A stretch of DNA of 64,000 nt from Sphingomonas sp. Ant H11 (GTDB lineage: Bacteria; Pseudomonadota; Alphaproteobacteria; Sphingomonadales; Sphingomonadaceae), in contig NZ_JSBN01000007.1 of assembly GCF_000797515.1 (NCBI RefSeq), forward strand, positions 1-64,000. The letters run 5' to 3'. Positions 9,480-19,741 of this stretch are shown in pieces. The notes beneath the pieces were generated by a model. It had not been told where the DNA came from and ran no database searches. It saw only the letters and a program-made list of their open reading frames with translations. The translations under genes and the position numbers were made by a program. The stretch's first letter is position 1; every line of letters begins with the position of its first letter.

Positions 9480-9640
9480 GCGGACATCATCGATGCGGCA
9501 GAGTAACTTGCAATCCAACGCCTTCGGAAGCCTGGAGTGGTTTAATCTGCGACATCCACGCCGAGGTGGCGGACGGTATTTTCGATGTTCACATCGCAAC
9601 CTCGCAGCGTGCGGTCACGAAGACGACGGTGCTGGTCACC
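9480..9640 (-). pseudogene. Possible tyrosine recombinase (integrase) C-terminal remnant
   Basis: On the minus strand a short stretch reads VNIENTVRHLGVDVAD before a stop. It resembles the end of a group of site-specific integrases in which the last motif has the form ENTVRYLGVDVEDAL after the catalytic tyrosine region. Only this tail is recognisable and frames change on either side. It may mark the edge of an old insertion. The call rests on a single motif. Confidence 0.4.
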
Positions 9641-9677
9641 GCGTCACGCGGTCGAACCAGCGCCGCCGTGATGGGCG

Positions 9678-11114
9678 TCAACCCGGCGCGGCAACCCCAT
9701 CGTGTTGCGCAGACCATCCGCCCCCCAGTGCCCGGATCAGGCGGATGCTCGCCTGTAGTCGGCGGGTCTCGAGGTCGAGCGCGGCGCGACGAGTGCGCAG
9801 CGCCGTGGTCTGCGCAGTGAATACCTCGAGATAGGTGACCGCGCCCTTGTCGTAGCGGTTGAGCGAGAGGCGCTCGGTCGCGGCCGCCTGGCGCACCGCC
9901 TCATTCTCGGCCGCAGCCTCGTCGCCAAGATGGTGGAGCTGCGCGAGATTGTCCTCGACCTGCTGGAATGCGCTCAGCACGGTCGCGCGATACTCGGCAC
10001 CGGCGCTCGCCCATCGTGCCCGCGCGACCGCAAGCTCGGCTCGTCGGCGGCCCCCGTCGAACAGGTTCAACACTGCGCCAGGGCCGATCGACCAGATCGT
10101 GTTCGACGCGGACAGGAGACCTGGCAGGCCGGTATCCTGGAAACCGGCGCTTCCGCCGAGCCGGATCGCTGGGAAGAAGGCGGCCTTGGCGATCCCGATT
10201 CCGGCATTGGCCGCAGCGACGCGGCGTTCGGCGGCGGCGATGTCAGGACGTCGCTCGACCAAGGTTGCCGGCAGGCCGAGCGGCACGACGGGGATCGCGA
10301 AAGGCGTCGTTGCGGGGGCGATGGTGAAGGCCGAGGCGGGTGTTCCGACCAGACTCGCGATCGCATGTTCGGTCAACGCGCGGGCGGCGGCAACGTCGGC
10401 GAGCTGCGCGCGGGCCTCGGCGAGCTGTGCGCCCGAACGGCTGGTCTCGATCCCGCTGACGATCCCGGCCTGGAAGCGCCGCGCGATCAGATGGTCGGCC
10501 TTGGCAAAGGCGTCGACGGTCTGCGCAAGCAGCTCGGATTGCCGGTCAAGCCCGCGCAGCGCCATATAGTCGGAGGCAAGCTCGGCCTGCAGGCTGAGCC
10601 GGATTGCGGCGAGGTCGTCGCCCGAGGCCTGCATTTCGGCCTTGCCTGCGGTAACGCTGTTGCGCACGCGGCCCCACAGGTCGACCTCATAGCCGAAGCC
10701 CGCCTCGATCGTGTTGGCACCGTACACGTCGGGCTGGTTGCTGCCGCGCAGCGGGCGATGGTCGGACTGGCGGTTGCGCGTGATGCTGGCATCGGCACTA
10801 AGTTGCGGGAGCAGCCCGGCGCGGGCCTGGCCAAGATAGGCGCGAGCAGTGTCGTAGCGGGCCAGCGCGCCGGCGAGCGTCGGATTGTCGCTCGCGACTT
10901 TCTGTTCGAGACCGTCGAGCTGTGGATCGGCGAACACGCTCCACCACGCGTCGGGCACGATCGCGCCGGGCGCGACTGCGGGCTGCCAGGCCCCGGCTTC
11001 CTTGAAAGCGGGCGGCGTTGGCGTGATCGCCGGATGGTAGGGTGGGGCGAACGAGCAGCCAGCGAGGCTCGCCAGCGTGATCGCCGCGATCGCCGCGCGC
11101 AATCGGTCAGCCAC
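9678..11114 (-). CDS. Outer-membrane efflux lipoprotein (NodT/OprM family)
   Basis: A 478-residue outer-membrane channel of an RND efflux system. The start is the GTG of VADRLRAAI, overlapping the stop of the adaptor gene. A lipoprotein signal peptide follows, with the lipobox LAGC. Typical motifs are DAWWSVFADPQLDGL near the N-terminus, LWGRVRNSV, ERRPDIAAAERRVAAANAGIG and the C-terminal TYLEVFTAQTTAL, ending RALGGGW plus a short tail. It would form the trimeric exit duct for the adaptor and pump encoded just upstream in the same operon. Confidence 0.92.
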   Translation of the reverse strand: MADRLRAAIAAITLASLAGCSFAPPYHPAITPTPPAFKEAGAWQPAVAPGAIVPDAWWSVFADPQLDGLEQKVASDNPTLAGALARYDTARAYLGQARAGLLPQLSADASITRNRQSDHRPLRGSNQPDVYGANTIEAGFGYEVDLWGRVRNSVTAGKAEMQASGDDLAAIRLSLQAELASDYMALRGLDRQSELLAQTVDAFAKADHLIARRFQAGIVSGIETSRSGAQLAEARAQLADVAAARALTEHAIASLVGTPASAFTIAPATTPFAIPVVPLGLPATLVERRPDIAAAERRVAAANAGIGIAKAAFFPAIRLGGSAGFQDTGLPGLLSASNTIWSIGPGAVLNLFDGGRRRAELAVARARWASAGAEYRATVLSAFQQVEDNLAQLHHLGDEAAAENEAVRQAAATERLSLNRYDKGAVTYLEVFTAQTTALRTRRAALDLETRRLQASIRLIRALGGGWSAQHDGVAAPG

Positions 11115-12261
11115 GCGCGCCTCCTTCCACGCGCACCAATTGTCCGTCGGTGAGAGAATCGGGTGGATTGTCGACGATCTTCTGCGTCGGCGAGAGCCCC
11201 GACAGCACTTCGACCGTCTGGCCGAGATCGCGCCCGAGCGTGACGCGCTGGAGGTGGATGTGGTGCGCGGCATCGACCGTCGCGACTTGCGTGCCCTGCG
11301 CGCGGAACAGCAGCGTAGTCGAGGGGATCTGCACCGTGCTCGCTTGCCCGCGCACATCGAAGCTGACTTGCGCAAAGCCGCCGGGGCGCAGCGCACCGTC
11401 GGGATTGTCGGCGACGAGCTGGACCTGGAAGGTGCCACTTTGCGGCGCGATCGCGCCCGAATTGCCGACGACGTGTGCGGTAAAGCTGCGGCCTGGATAA
11501 TCGGGCACGCTCAGCGTGGCGGTGAGTCCCGGCGTCATCGTCGCCGAATAGCTTTGCGGCACGCTGACATAGATGCGGATTCGCCGTGTGTCGGCGACGA
11601 CGAACATGGGTTGCTGCACCGAAGCCCCCGGCCCGACCAGATCGCCGATATCGGCAGAGCGCAGCGTCACCGTCCCGCCAAAGGGCGCGCGCACCGTCGC
11701 AAAGGTTTTCAGCGCGAGCAGCCGCCCAAGATCGGCGCGGGCGGACAGCACTGCGGCGTTGCGCACGGCGAGATCGCCATTCTTCTCATCGACTTCCTGT
11801 TTGGAAACCGAATTGTCGGTGAGCAAGTCGTTCCAGCGCGCCGCTGTGCTGCGCGCAAGACCGGCATGTGCCTGCGCGCTGACCAAAGCGGCGCGCGCGG
11901 CGATGATCTGCTGGTCGAGCTCGGGCGTGTCGATCCGGCCGAGCGGCATGCCCGCCGCAACCGGCGCGCCGATATCCTTGTACCAGCCGCTGACATAGCC
12001 GCCGACGCGCGCATAGAGCTTGGCCATGTTCCACGCCTGCATCGTGCCGGGCAAAGCGAGCGTGTCGCCCGCCGTCGAGGATGTGATGGCGACGAGATGG
12101 ACCGTCGGCACCGATCGCGCGTCGGACCAGGTCTGCGCTTCGCTGGTGTCGTGAAAGCGAACAAACGTACCGGCGGCGACCACGCCTGCTGCGACGACGA
12201 GCGCGGCGATCCCGGCGGTTTTGAGACCCCTGGGCGGGGCGGCGGCGAGGGCTTCATCCAT
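11107..12261 (-). CDS. RND efflux periplasmic adaptor (membrane fusion protein)
   Basis: A 384-residue HlyD/AcrA-type adaptor. I start at MDEALAAAPPRG, where the gene overlaps the pump's stop by eight bases. One hydrophobic anchor lies near residues 12-32. The lipoyl-like half-motifs are present (LARVGGYVSGWYKDIGAPVAAG, shown here in part, and FATVRAPFGGTVTLRSADIGDLV), separated by a helical hairpin around residues 120-160, and a beta-barrel domain follows. It bridges the inner-membrane pump and the NodT-type channel. Order in the operon: pump, adaptor, outer-membrane factor, all overlapping. Confidence 0.9.
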   Translation of the reverse strand: MDEALAAAPPRGLKTAGIAALVVAAGVVAAGTFVRFHDTSEAQTWSDARSVPTVHLVAITSSTAGDTLALPGTMQAWNMAKLYARVGGYVSGWYKDIGAPVAAGMPLGRIDTPELDQQIIAARAALVSAQAHAGLARSTAARWNDLLTDNSVSKQEVDEKNGDLAVRNAAVLSARADLGRLLALKTFATVRAPFGGTVTLRSADIGDLVGPGASVQQPMFVVADTRRIRIYVSVPQSYSATMTPGLTATLSVPDYPGRSFTAHVVGNSGAIAPQSGTFQVQLVADNPDGALRPGGFAQVSFDVRGQASTVQIPSTTLLFRAQGTQVATVDAAHHIHLQRVTLGRDLGQTVEVLSGLSPTQKIVDNPPDSLTDGQLVRVEGGARG

Positions 12262-15200
12262 GAGCGAGCTGTCCGATTGTCGAAGGGGTGGGGGAGGGGC
12301 GGCGTTCGCGGCGATGCGCGATCGCGAAGACGACGGGCACGAACACCAAGGTGGCAAGCGTCGCGCAGATCAGTCCGCCGATGACGGCGCGGCCAAGCGG
12401 CGCATTCTGCTCGCCGCCTTCGCCGAGACCGAGGGCCATCGGGGCCATGCCGATGATCATCGCGAGCGCGGTCATCAGCACCGGGCGAAAGCGCGTCGCG
12501 CCCGCTTCGGCGGCGGCGCGCAGCGCGTCGCCGGTCTCGGCCAGTCGTTCGCGCGCGAAACTGACCACCAGCACCGAATTGGCGGTGGCGACGCCCATGC
12601 ACATGATCGCACCGGTCAGCGCGGGCACCGAAAGCGGGGTGTGCGTGGCGAACAGCATCCATACGATCCCGGCGAGTGCTGCGGGCAGCGCCGAGACGAT
12701 GACGGCGGGATCGACCCAGCTTTGGAAATTCACGACGATCAGCAGGTAGATCAGCGCGATTGCCCCGATCAGGCCGAAGATGAGCCCCGAGAAAGCTGCG
12801 TTCATCGTCCGCACCTGGCCGCGCAAGGTCACTGCCGACCCAGACGGCAGCGCCGCCTTGGTGCCGTCGATCACCTTCTGGATATCGCCCGCCACCGCGC
12901 CGAGGTCACGCCCTTGGGTCGTTGCATAGACGTCGAACGATTGTTGCAGCGCATAGTGCGTGACGACCGCAGGCGATGGCTCGCGGTGGAGCGTGCCGAG
13001 CCCGCCGAGGATCTGATAGGCACCAGAGCCCGATCCGGTGATGGGGAGGTTCTGGAGGTCCGACAGCGAGCCGGTGCGGTATTGCGGCGTCTGCACGACG
13101 ATCGGGTAGGACACGCCGTTTTTGGGGTTGAGCCAGAAGGCGGGCGCGATCTGCGAGCTGCCCGCGAGGTTGACGGCGAGGCTGCGCGTCACGTCATTCT
13201 CGGTGATTCCGACGCGGTCCGCCTGCGCGCGATCGACGTCGAAGCCGAGTTCGGGCGCGGCCTCTGTTTGCTGGACGCGGACGTCGGCGATACCGGGAAT
13301 GTGGCGCATCCGCTCGGCGAGCAGATGGGCATAGGCCTCGCTATGCTTGGCATCGCTACCGGTCACCATCACGTCGATCGGGGCGGGTGCGCCGAAGTTG
13401 AGGATCTGGCTGATGATGTCGGCGGGCAGAAACGAGAAGACCGAGCCGGGGAAGGCATCGGGCAAGGCTTTGCGCAACGTCCGGACATAGTCGGCGGTCG
13501 GTTTGTGGTTTTCGGCGAGTGTCACCAGGATATCGCGTCCTGTGAGCCGACGCCGCCGGTGTTCGAATAAGCGCGGTTGATGCCCGATACGGGCATGCCG
13601 ATATTGTCGACGATCGACACCAGCTCGTCGGCGGGAATGGTCGCGCGGATGCGGTCCTCGACATGGTCGAACAGCGCTGCCGTCTCCTCGATCCGCGTGC
13701 CGATCGGCGCGCGGACGTGGAGGTTGATTTGCCCGGCGTCGATCGTCGGGAAGAAATTGCGGCCGAGCATGGGCACGAGCGCGAACGACAGCAGGACGAC
13801 TGCCATAAAGGCAGGAATGAACACACGCCGCCGCGCCAGGGCGAAGGCAAGGACCGCGACATAATAAGCGCGTACTGCTTCGAAACGATGCTCGAACCCG
13901 CTCTGGAAGCGGATGAAGACGTTGCGCGTCTCCGGTCGACCGGTCCGGGCATCGTGCGACACCATGATCTCGGCCGTGTGCTGGGTCGCATGTTCGCGCA
14001 GCAGGAAATTGCCCATCGTCGGCACCAGCGTGCGCGACAGGATGAACGACGCGATCATCGCGAACACCACCGCCATCGCCATCGGCGCGAACAGGAAGCC
14101 AGCGATGCCTGGCAGGAAGAACATCGGCAGGAACGCGATGCAGATGCACAGCAGCGATACGAAGGCCGGCTGGACGATCTGCTGCGCGCCATCGAGGATC
14201 GCGTCGCGCACCGACTTGCCCTGTTCGAGGTGCCAGTTGATATTCTCGATCGTCACCGTCGCATCGTCGACCAGGATGCCGACCGCGAGCGCGAGCCCGC
14301 CGAGCGTCATGATGTTGAGCGTCTGCCCGACCACCGCCAGCCCGGCGACCGCGGCGAGAATGGCGAGCGGGATCGAGGCGGCGATGATTACGGTCGAGCG
14401 CCACGAGCCGAGGAACAGCAGGATCATCATGCTGGTCAGCGCCGCCGCGATCGCCCCTTCCTTGATCACGCCCGATACCGCCGCCTTGACGAACAGCGAC
14501 TGGTCCGAGAGCGGCTGGACCTTGAGCGAGGGCGGCAGCGTGGCCTTGAGCCCCGGGAGCAGCGCCTTCGCCTGATCGACGATCGCGATCGTCGAGGCCG
14601 CGCCCGATTTCAGGATCGTCATCAGCACCGCGCGGCCGCCATCGACGCGCACGACGTTGCGCTGCGGCGGCGAGCCATCGCGGACATGCGCCACGTCGCG
14701 CATGAACACCGTCGTCCCGTCGACGGTCTTGATCGGCAGGTCGTTGAGCTGATCGACCAGTTCGGGCGAATTGTTGAGCCGAACGTTATATTCGAACTGG
14801 CCGATCTTGGCGGTGCCTGCGGGCACGATCTGGTTCTGCGCGGCAAGTGCTGCACCGACGTCGCCCGCCGAGAGGTGCCGCGCCTGCAGCGCTGCCGGAT
14901 CGAGATCGATCTGGATCTGGCGTTCCTTGCCGCCGTAAGGCGAGGGGATTGCGGCACCCTGCACCGAGGCGAGCGCGGGCCGGATGAAGTTCTGGCCGAG
15001 ATCGTAGATCTTCTGCTCGCTCAAGTCCTTCGACGACAGCGCGAGCTGGAGGATCGGGACGGTCGAGGCGTTGTAATTGAGGATCTGCGGGGGGGTGATG
15101 CCCGGCGGCATCTGCTTCAGGACCGTCTGCGAGGCTGCGGTGACCTGTGCCGAGGCAGTGCGGATGTCGACGCCGGGCTGGAAGAAGATCTTCACGATGC

Positions 15201-15510
15201 CGACGCCGTTGAGCGACTGGCTCTCGATATGGTCGATATCGTTGACCGTGGTCGAGAGCGAGCGCTCGTAATAATAGACGACGCGGCCCGACATGTCCTT
15301 GGGCGGCAGGCCGCGATAGGTCCACACTGCGGCGATCACCGGAATCTTGATGTCGGGGAAGATATCGGTGGCGGTTTCGAGCCAGGCGATCGATCCCCCC
15401 AGGACGATCAGGATCGCCAGGACGACGAAGGTGTAGGGCTTGCTGAGGGCAAGTTTGACGAGCTGCAGCACGGTGGACCCGATGTTTCCAGAGGAAAGAC
15501 GGGGCTCCAT
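12254..15510 (-). CDS. RND efflux permease, HAE1-like (frameshifted as sequenced)
   Basis: Inner-membrane proton-driven pump of about 1085 residues. The N-terminal frame covers the first transmembrane helix, the porter domain and helices 2-6, including GGLALAVGILVDDATVTIEN and AFLPMFFLPGIAG. It ends at NTGGVGSQDAISW. The remainder continues in another frame from DILVTLAENHKPTADYV through the second porter half to the last helices (PVLMTALAMIIGMAPMALG). One missing base near 13531 (GSQD to GDILVTLAE) explains the break. The substrate is unknown; similar Sphingomonas pumps export drugs or aromatic compounds. A two-component system follows upstream on the same strand and may control it. Confidence 0.85.
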
Positions 15511-15552
15511 TTATGCGTGTTGCGGTGCAGCGCTAATTAAATGAATTTCACC

Positions 15553-16912
15553 TCAGGAGGCGGCCGGCGCTTGGATCCGCACGATCAGGCCAGGGGCGGC
15601 GTCGCCGAGCTCAAGTGTAAAGCCGTGAAGATGGGCGATCGCCGCGACGATGCTGAGCCCCAGCCCGCTGCCGGGGATCCCCGCCGCATCGACACCGCGA
15701 TAGAAGCGCCGGAGCGCCGCGTCGCGCTCGTGCGGAGCAAGACCGCGCCCAGTGTCGCGGACGGTCAGGCTCAGCCCCCCGGGATCGAGCGTTGCCCCAA
15801 GCACCACCTCGCCACCCACGGGACTGAACTTGATCGCATTGTCGAGCAGGTTGCTGATCGCCTCAAACAACAATTGCGGATCGCAGCGGATCGTCGCGTC
15901 GGGAATCGGCGCGAGCCGCAACGTGACGCCAGCATCCTCGGCTAGCGGCTCGTAGAGCTCGCACAGGCTGTCCAGCAACGGTGCGAGCGGGACGGTGGTA
16001 AAGCCCGCCTGGCGGCCGCTCGCTTCAAGCTGCGAGATGCGCAGCAAAGCGCCGAACCGTTCGAGCACGAGATCGAGATCGACCATCGCGGCATGGCTGA
16101 GCGCGACCGCACGCGGATCCGCGTCGGGCAGCGCGATCGCGCGTTCGAGCTGTCCGCGGACATGCGCCAGCGGCGTGCGCAGATCGTGCGCGACGGCGTC
16201 GGTCACGCCCTTGACCTGCGCGACCACGCGCTCGACCTCTTCGATCATCGTGTTGACCGTGCCTGCGAACAGATCGAGTTCGTCGCCGCGCGTGGTGACC
16301 GGCATCCGCAGGTCGAACCGTCCCGCAGCGATCGCGCGGCTGACCGCCTGGAGATCGCGCACGCGGCGCAGCGGCGCGAGGCTCAGCAACACGCCGGCAC
16401 CGAGCACGAGGACCACGATCGCTATGCCGCTGCCAATGAGGATTTCGAGAATGCGGCGGCGCAGATCGACGATGGGGGGCGATGTCGCGCGCGATCAGGA
16501 TTGTCTCCCCGGTCGGGGCCTCGATCGCCAGCACCCGCAGCGGTCCGTGCGCGCCGGGCTTCGCGGCGATGTTGACGGGATGATCGAAGCGGAAGTTTCG
16601 AACGATGTTGAGATTGCCCACGATCGGTTGGCCGCTCCGCGATTGCAGTGCGAAATAGTTGAGGCCGCTGGTGCTATGGGCAAGCGCGCTGGCGATCCGT
16701 TCGGGCAGCGCATCGGGCGAACTCGCGCGCAGCCTGCTCGCTTCGATTCGCAGAACGCGGTCGGAGCGTAACGTTAGTTCGCGCGCCGACAGCCCGTAGA
16801 TCAACCCGAGCAGCGCGATAACGCCCACCGCAAACACCAGCCCGAGCAAGGCTGTCAGCCGAAAGGTGCTGGTCCGGCGGATTTGCCCGAGATGCAGCCG
16901 TTCAATCGGCAT
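15553..16912 (-). CDS. Sensor histidine kinase (frameshifted as sequenced)
   Basis: OmpR-type partner kinase of about 450 residues. The N-terminus has a transmembrane helix (residues 18-40, LTALLGLVFAVGVIALLGL) and a periplasmic sensor. Then after a frame change come the second helix, a HAMP domain (PLRRVRDLQAVSRAI) and the HisKA box with DAVAHDLRTPLAHVRG. The ATP-binding N box is SNLLDNAIKFSP, the G1 box VRDTGRGLAP and the G2 box GSGLGLSIVAAI. The break is at the G6 run 16474-16479; five instead of six bases gives ARDIAPIVDLRRRI and a continuous protein. Its start overlaps the response regulator's stop. It probably senses an envelope or drug signal for the neighbouring efflux operon. Confidence 0.85.
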
Positions 16913-17579
16913 CGAAGCGATAACCTTCGCCCTTCACGGTGACGATCGCCGACGGCCGACCGGGCCGGTCGAGCTTCTTGCGCAGCCTGGCGATATGCAC
17001 GTTGATGAGATTGGCACCTGGGTCGAAATAATACCCCCATACCTGCTCGAAGATGATCCGGCGGCTTAGCGTGTCGCCCGCATGGCGCACGAGGAACTCG
17101 AGCAAGCGGAACTCCATGTGCAGCAGGCGCACCGGCTGCCCCGCCACGGTAACCTCACGCCGGATGAGATCAACAACGAGGTCGCCGACCTGCAATGTCG
17201 CGGCATTGGCCGGGTCCTCGCGCCGACGCAGCAGCACCTCGATCCGCATCGCCATTTCCTCGGGCGCGAACGGTTTCACCAGATAGTCGTCGCCACCCGC
17301 GCGCAAGCCCGCGATCCGCTCGTCCACGTCACCGAGCGCGCTGATCATCAAGACAGGAAGCGCGATGCGCCGCGCCCGTAATGCGGCGACGACCGACAAA
17401 CCATCACGACCCGGCAGCATGCGATCGAGCGTCGCCGCATCGAACGGCTCCCGCGTTGCGCGCTCCAACCCAAGGTCACCGTCGGCGACGTGGGTCGTCA
17501 CATGGCCATGCGCCTGCAGCGACGCCACGATGTGGTCTGCCGTGGCAGGATCGTCTTCGATGACAAGGATGCGGGCCAT
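16902..17579 (-). CDS. Two-component response regulator, OmpR/PhoB family
   Basis: A 225-residue regulator. The receiver domain begins MARILVIEDDPATADHI; the phosphorylated residue is Asp52 in LDRMLPGRDG and the conserved Lys lies in DYLVKPF. A C-terminal winged-helix domain follows (LLHMEFRLLEFLVRHAGDTL and INVHIARLRKKLDRP), ending VKGEGYRFDAD. Start: ATG at 17579; the frame is open upstream but not conserved. It overlaps the kinase gene by eleven bases and lies next to the RND operon on the same strand, so it is the probable regulator of that pump. The roughly 200 bases upstream hold no gene. Confidence 0.92.
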   Translation of the reverse strand: MARILVIEDDPATADHIVASLQAHGHVTTHVADGDLGLERATREPFDAATLDRMLPGRDGLSVVAALRARRIALPVLMISALGDVDERIAGLRAGGDDYLVKPFAPEEMAMRIEVLLRRREDPANAATLQVGDLVVDLIRREVTVAGQPVRLLHMEFRLLEFLVRHAGDTLSRRIIFEQVWGYYFDPGANLINVHIARLRKKLDRPGRPSAIVTVKGEGYRFDAD

Positions 17580-17776
17580 GACGGTTCCTTTATGCGTCAT
17601 CGCGGCGGTAATAGGGCAGCCCCGCGCGCCTCCCTGGTGTTTCGATGCGGCACCGCTTGTGAGTGGCGCGACAGAGGGGTGGTCTAGCGGCCACGACCGT
17701 GAAGCTGAACACATCGCAGAAGCTGGGGAACCGTGAGGAAATTTTGAACGTCCGATTCCGGGCCCTCGCAGACCGA

Positions 17777-18883
17777 TCAGGAAGCGCCGCTATTCGTTTG
17801 CGTCTGCCCGCGCAAAAAGATCGTCACGCGCATTCCGTTCCCCGGCGTGGACTCAACGTCGAGCGTTGCTTTTGCGTTTTGACGAAGCGACTGAACGATC
17901 ATTGCGCTCAGCTTACCCGGTTTCGGCCAGTGGGTGCCGACAGCCAGCCCAATCCCATCGTCCGCGATGGTAACGCGACACCCGGCGGGATCAACGAGAC
18001 TGTGCAACGAAATTGTCCCCCCGCTTCGTCCCGTGAACGCGTGTTTGAGCGCGTTCGTCAAAAGCTCGTTAACGACGAGCCCGGCCGGCATCGCGACGTT
18101 AACGGACACCGGCCAGGTGTCGACCTGAAGGTCAAGGTGAATGCCCTCCACGGCGTGAGCACGCATTACCGCCGATGCGATCTCGCTCAGATAGACGCCA
18201 AGATCGATCGTGACGCGATCCGAGGTCTCCGACAGCGAGCGGTACAGCAGCCCGAGCGCCTCGATCCGGCCCGCCAGTCGGTCGAAGCGGGCGGTCGTCG
18301 TATCATCGGGTATCGTGCGGGATTCGAGCCGGATCAGCGCCGTGATCATCTGGAGGTTGTTGGTCACGCGGTGCTGCAACTCACGCAGCAGCGTGTCCTT
18401 TTCGCGAACGGCGGCCTGGAGCTCGGTTTCATCGTCATCGGCGCGGCGGCCGGCTTCTGCGAGCGCGACAAGCCGGAACACCGGCTCGCCACCATCGTCC
18501 TGAATGAGGTTCGACCAGACATCAACCGCCACCGGTTTTTCGCCCCAGTCGAGTTCGAAGGTGCCGACGAAATCCTCCCCCAATGCAATGGCTTCGCTCA
18601 AGCCTTCGCCACCGTCCGTCGCGACCGCGCTGGAGGGGAACATGCTCCAGTCCTTGCCGAACAGGTCGGGCGCGCTTCTGCTCGTCAGCCGCTCGAATTC
18701 GATATTGGCATATACGATGCGCTCCTCAGGCGTGAGTTCGGCGACGGCAATGGCGATCGGGATATGGTCCAGGAACTGCTTGAAGCGGTCGCTTTCCAGG
18801 GCATTGGCGAGGTCGGTTGTGGCGAGCAGCTGCTCGACACCAGCGGGGCGATCATTGGGACTCGCCGGATCGGATATGTTCAT
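17777..18883 (-). CDS. PAS-domain sensor histidine kinase, HisKA_2/HWE type
   Basis: A 368-residue soluble kinase. A PAS domain spans about residues 33-145 (FLDHIPIAIAVAELTPEERI, FERLTSRSAPDLFGKDW). A HisKA_2 dimerisation box follows with His171 in LLRELQHRVTNNLQMI, then an HATPase domain with VVNELLTNALKHAF and TIADDGIGLAVG. Such kinases are common in alphaproteobacteria, in light, redox or general stress signalling. No flavin-binding LOV cysteine motif is evident. Its start overlaps the stop of a single-domain receiver by four bases, so the two act together. Confidence 0.88.
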   Translation of the reverse strand: MNISDPASPNDRPAGVEQLLATTDLANALESDRFKQFLDHIPIAIAVAELTPEERIVYANIEFERLTSRSAPDLFGKDWSMFPSSAVATDGGEGLSEAIALGEDFVGTFELDWGEKPVAVDVWSNLIQDDGGEPVFRLVALAEAGRRADDDETELQAAVREKDTLLRELQHRVTNNLQMITALIRLESRTIPDDTTTARFDRLAGRIEALGLLYRSLSETSDRVTIDLGVYLSEIASAVMRAHAVEGIHLDLQVDTWPVSVNVAMPAGLVVNELLTNALKHAFTGRSGGTISLHSLVDPAGCRVTIADDGIGLAVGTHWPKPGKLSAMIVQSLRQNAKATLDVESTPGNGMRVTIFLRGQTQTNSGAS

Positions 18884-19266
18884 AAGTCCGCCTTACCGAG
18901 CAAAAGCGCAATCACTGCAACAATTTGATCAGGCGCAAATGGCTTGGGTACGATTTGGCTGCCTGGAACGCTCTTTGCGCTCCATTCATGAGCACTCGCG
19001 CCGCTAACATAGACGACGGGTACCCCTGGCATCGCTGCCCGCGCCTCGTTGGCAACCTCCCATCCATTGGGGCAGGCACCAAGATCGACATCGGTTACAA
19101 GTCCGCGCAAAGCCGAACCAGCGGACGCGAGTTTTTCCAAAGCCTCGTTGCCGTCGCTCGCGGTCCAGACATCATAGCCGGCATCGCTGAGCGCCGTTTC
19201 AACAAGATGCTGCGTAAAAATTTCATCCTCGACGTAAAGTATAAGCGGCTTTTCTACATCGGGCAT
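18880..19266 (-). CDS. Single-domain response regulator (CheY-like receiver)
   Basis: A 128-residue receiver without an output domain. Features: acidic pair in LYVEDE, phospho-acceptor Asp59 in LVTDVDLG, Thr/Ser switch region in VYVSGAS and Lys in PKPFAPD. It is transcribed just before, and overlaps, the HisKA_2 kinase, the usual arrangement for a phosphorelay shuttle or a competing phosphate sink. I start at MPDVEKPLI; the open frame upstream corresponds to the decayed kinase fragment next to it. Confidence 0.88.
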   Translation of the reverse strand: MPDVEKPLILYVEDEIFTQHLVETALSDAGYDVWTASDGNEALEKLASAGSALRGLVTDVDLGACPNGWEVANEARAAMPGVPVVYVSGASAHEWSAKSVPGSQIVPKPFAPDQIVAVIALLLGKADL

Positions 19267-19299
19267 GGTGGAGCTTTCAGGAACGTCGATTGCCCGGTC

Positions 19300-19690
19300 G
19301 GGCGATGTGCGTGGCGCGGCTATTGTGTCGCTGAGAACGCACAATCGAGACGTTCGTGCCCGGATCGGCTGCCTTGATTTCGATCGTGGCCTCCAACTGT
19401 TTTGGCGATCGTACCCACGATCCCATTTCCACGGCCGGGTTTCACTTCTGCGTGGTCGCTGGGCATACCTGCGCCGTCGTCGCCGACCATCGGCGCGTCG
19501 CTGCATACTCGGCGATAATCGCTCCGGTTCGGTAGCGACCGGGGAGTGCGTGCTTCGGTGCGTTGATGACGAGTTCCGTGATGATGGGACCGAGGCTAAG
19601 ATGGGGGTGCGCCGCCATGAAGGCGCCGAGGATAGCCGGACACTGCCCATGACGCCCGCTACGTTATCGCGCAGGACGGAGCGTGGCACG
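19300..19690 (-). pseudogene. HisKA_2/HWE histidine kinase C-terminal remnant
   Basis: On the minus strand pieces of an HATPase domain appear in successive frames: ALVRATLRP, then HPHLSLGPIITELVINAPKH, then VGDDGAGMPSDHAEVKPG, then KQLEATIEIKAADPGTNVSI. The order matches the kinase family of the neighbour at 17777. At least two frameshifts and loss of the sensor and His-box regions make it dead. It occupies most of the 475-base gap between the receiver gene and the S9 peptidase; nothing else is seen there. Confidence 0.68.
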
Positions 19691-19741
19691 CACGAGCGCG
19701 TGGAACGCCGGATATCGGTGCCGATTAAGGCAGCCTGTCCG

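Noticed and set aside
13663..15540. Very long open frame opposite the RND permease (and similar ones opposite other genes, e.g. 53128-53997 and 38520-40658)
   Set aside because: These are antisense shadows from high G+C codon use; the translations are Arg/Asp/Gly-rich with no family motifs, while the opposite strand carries clear domains.
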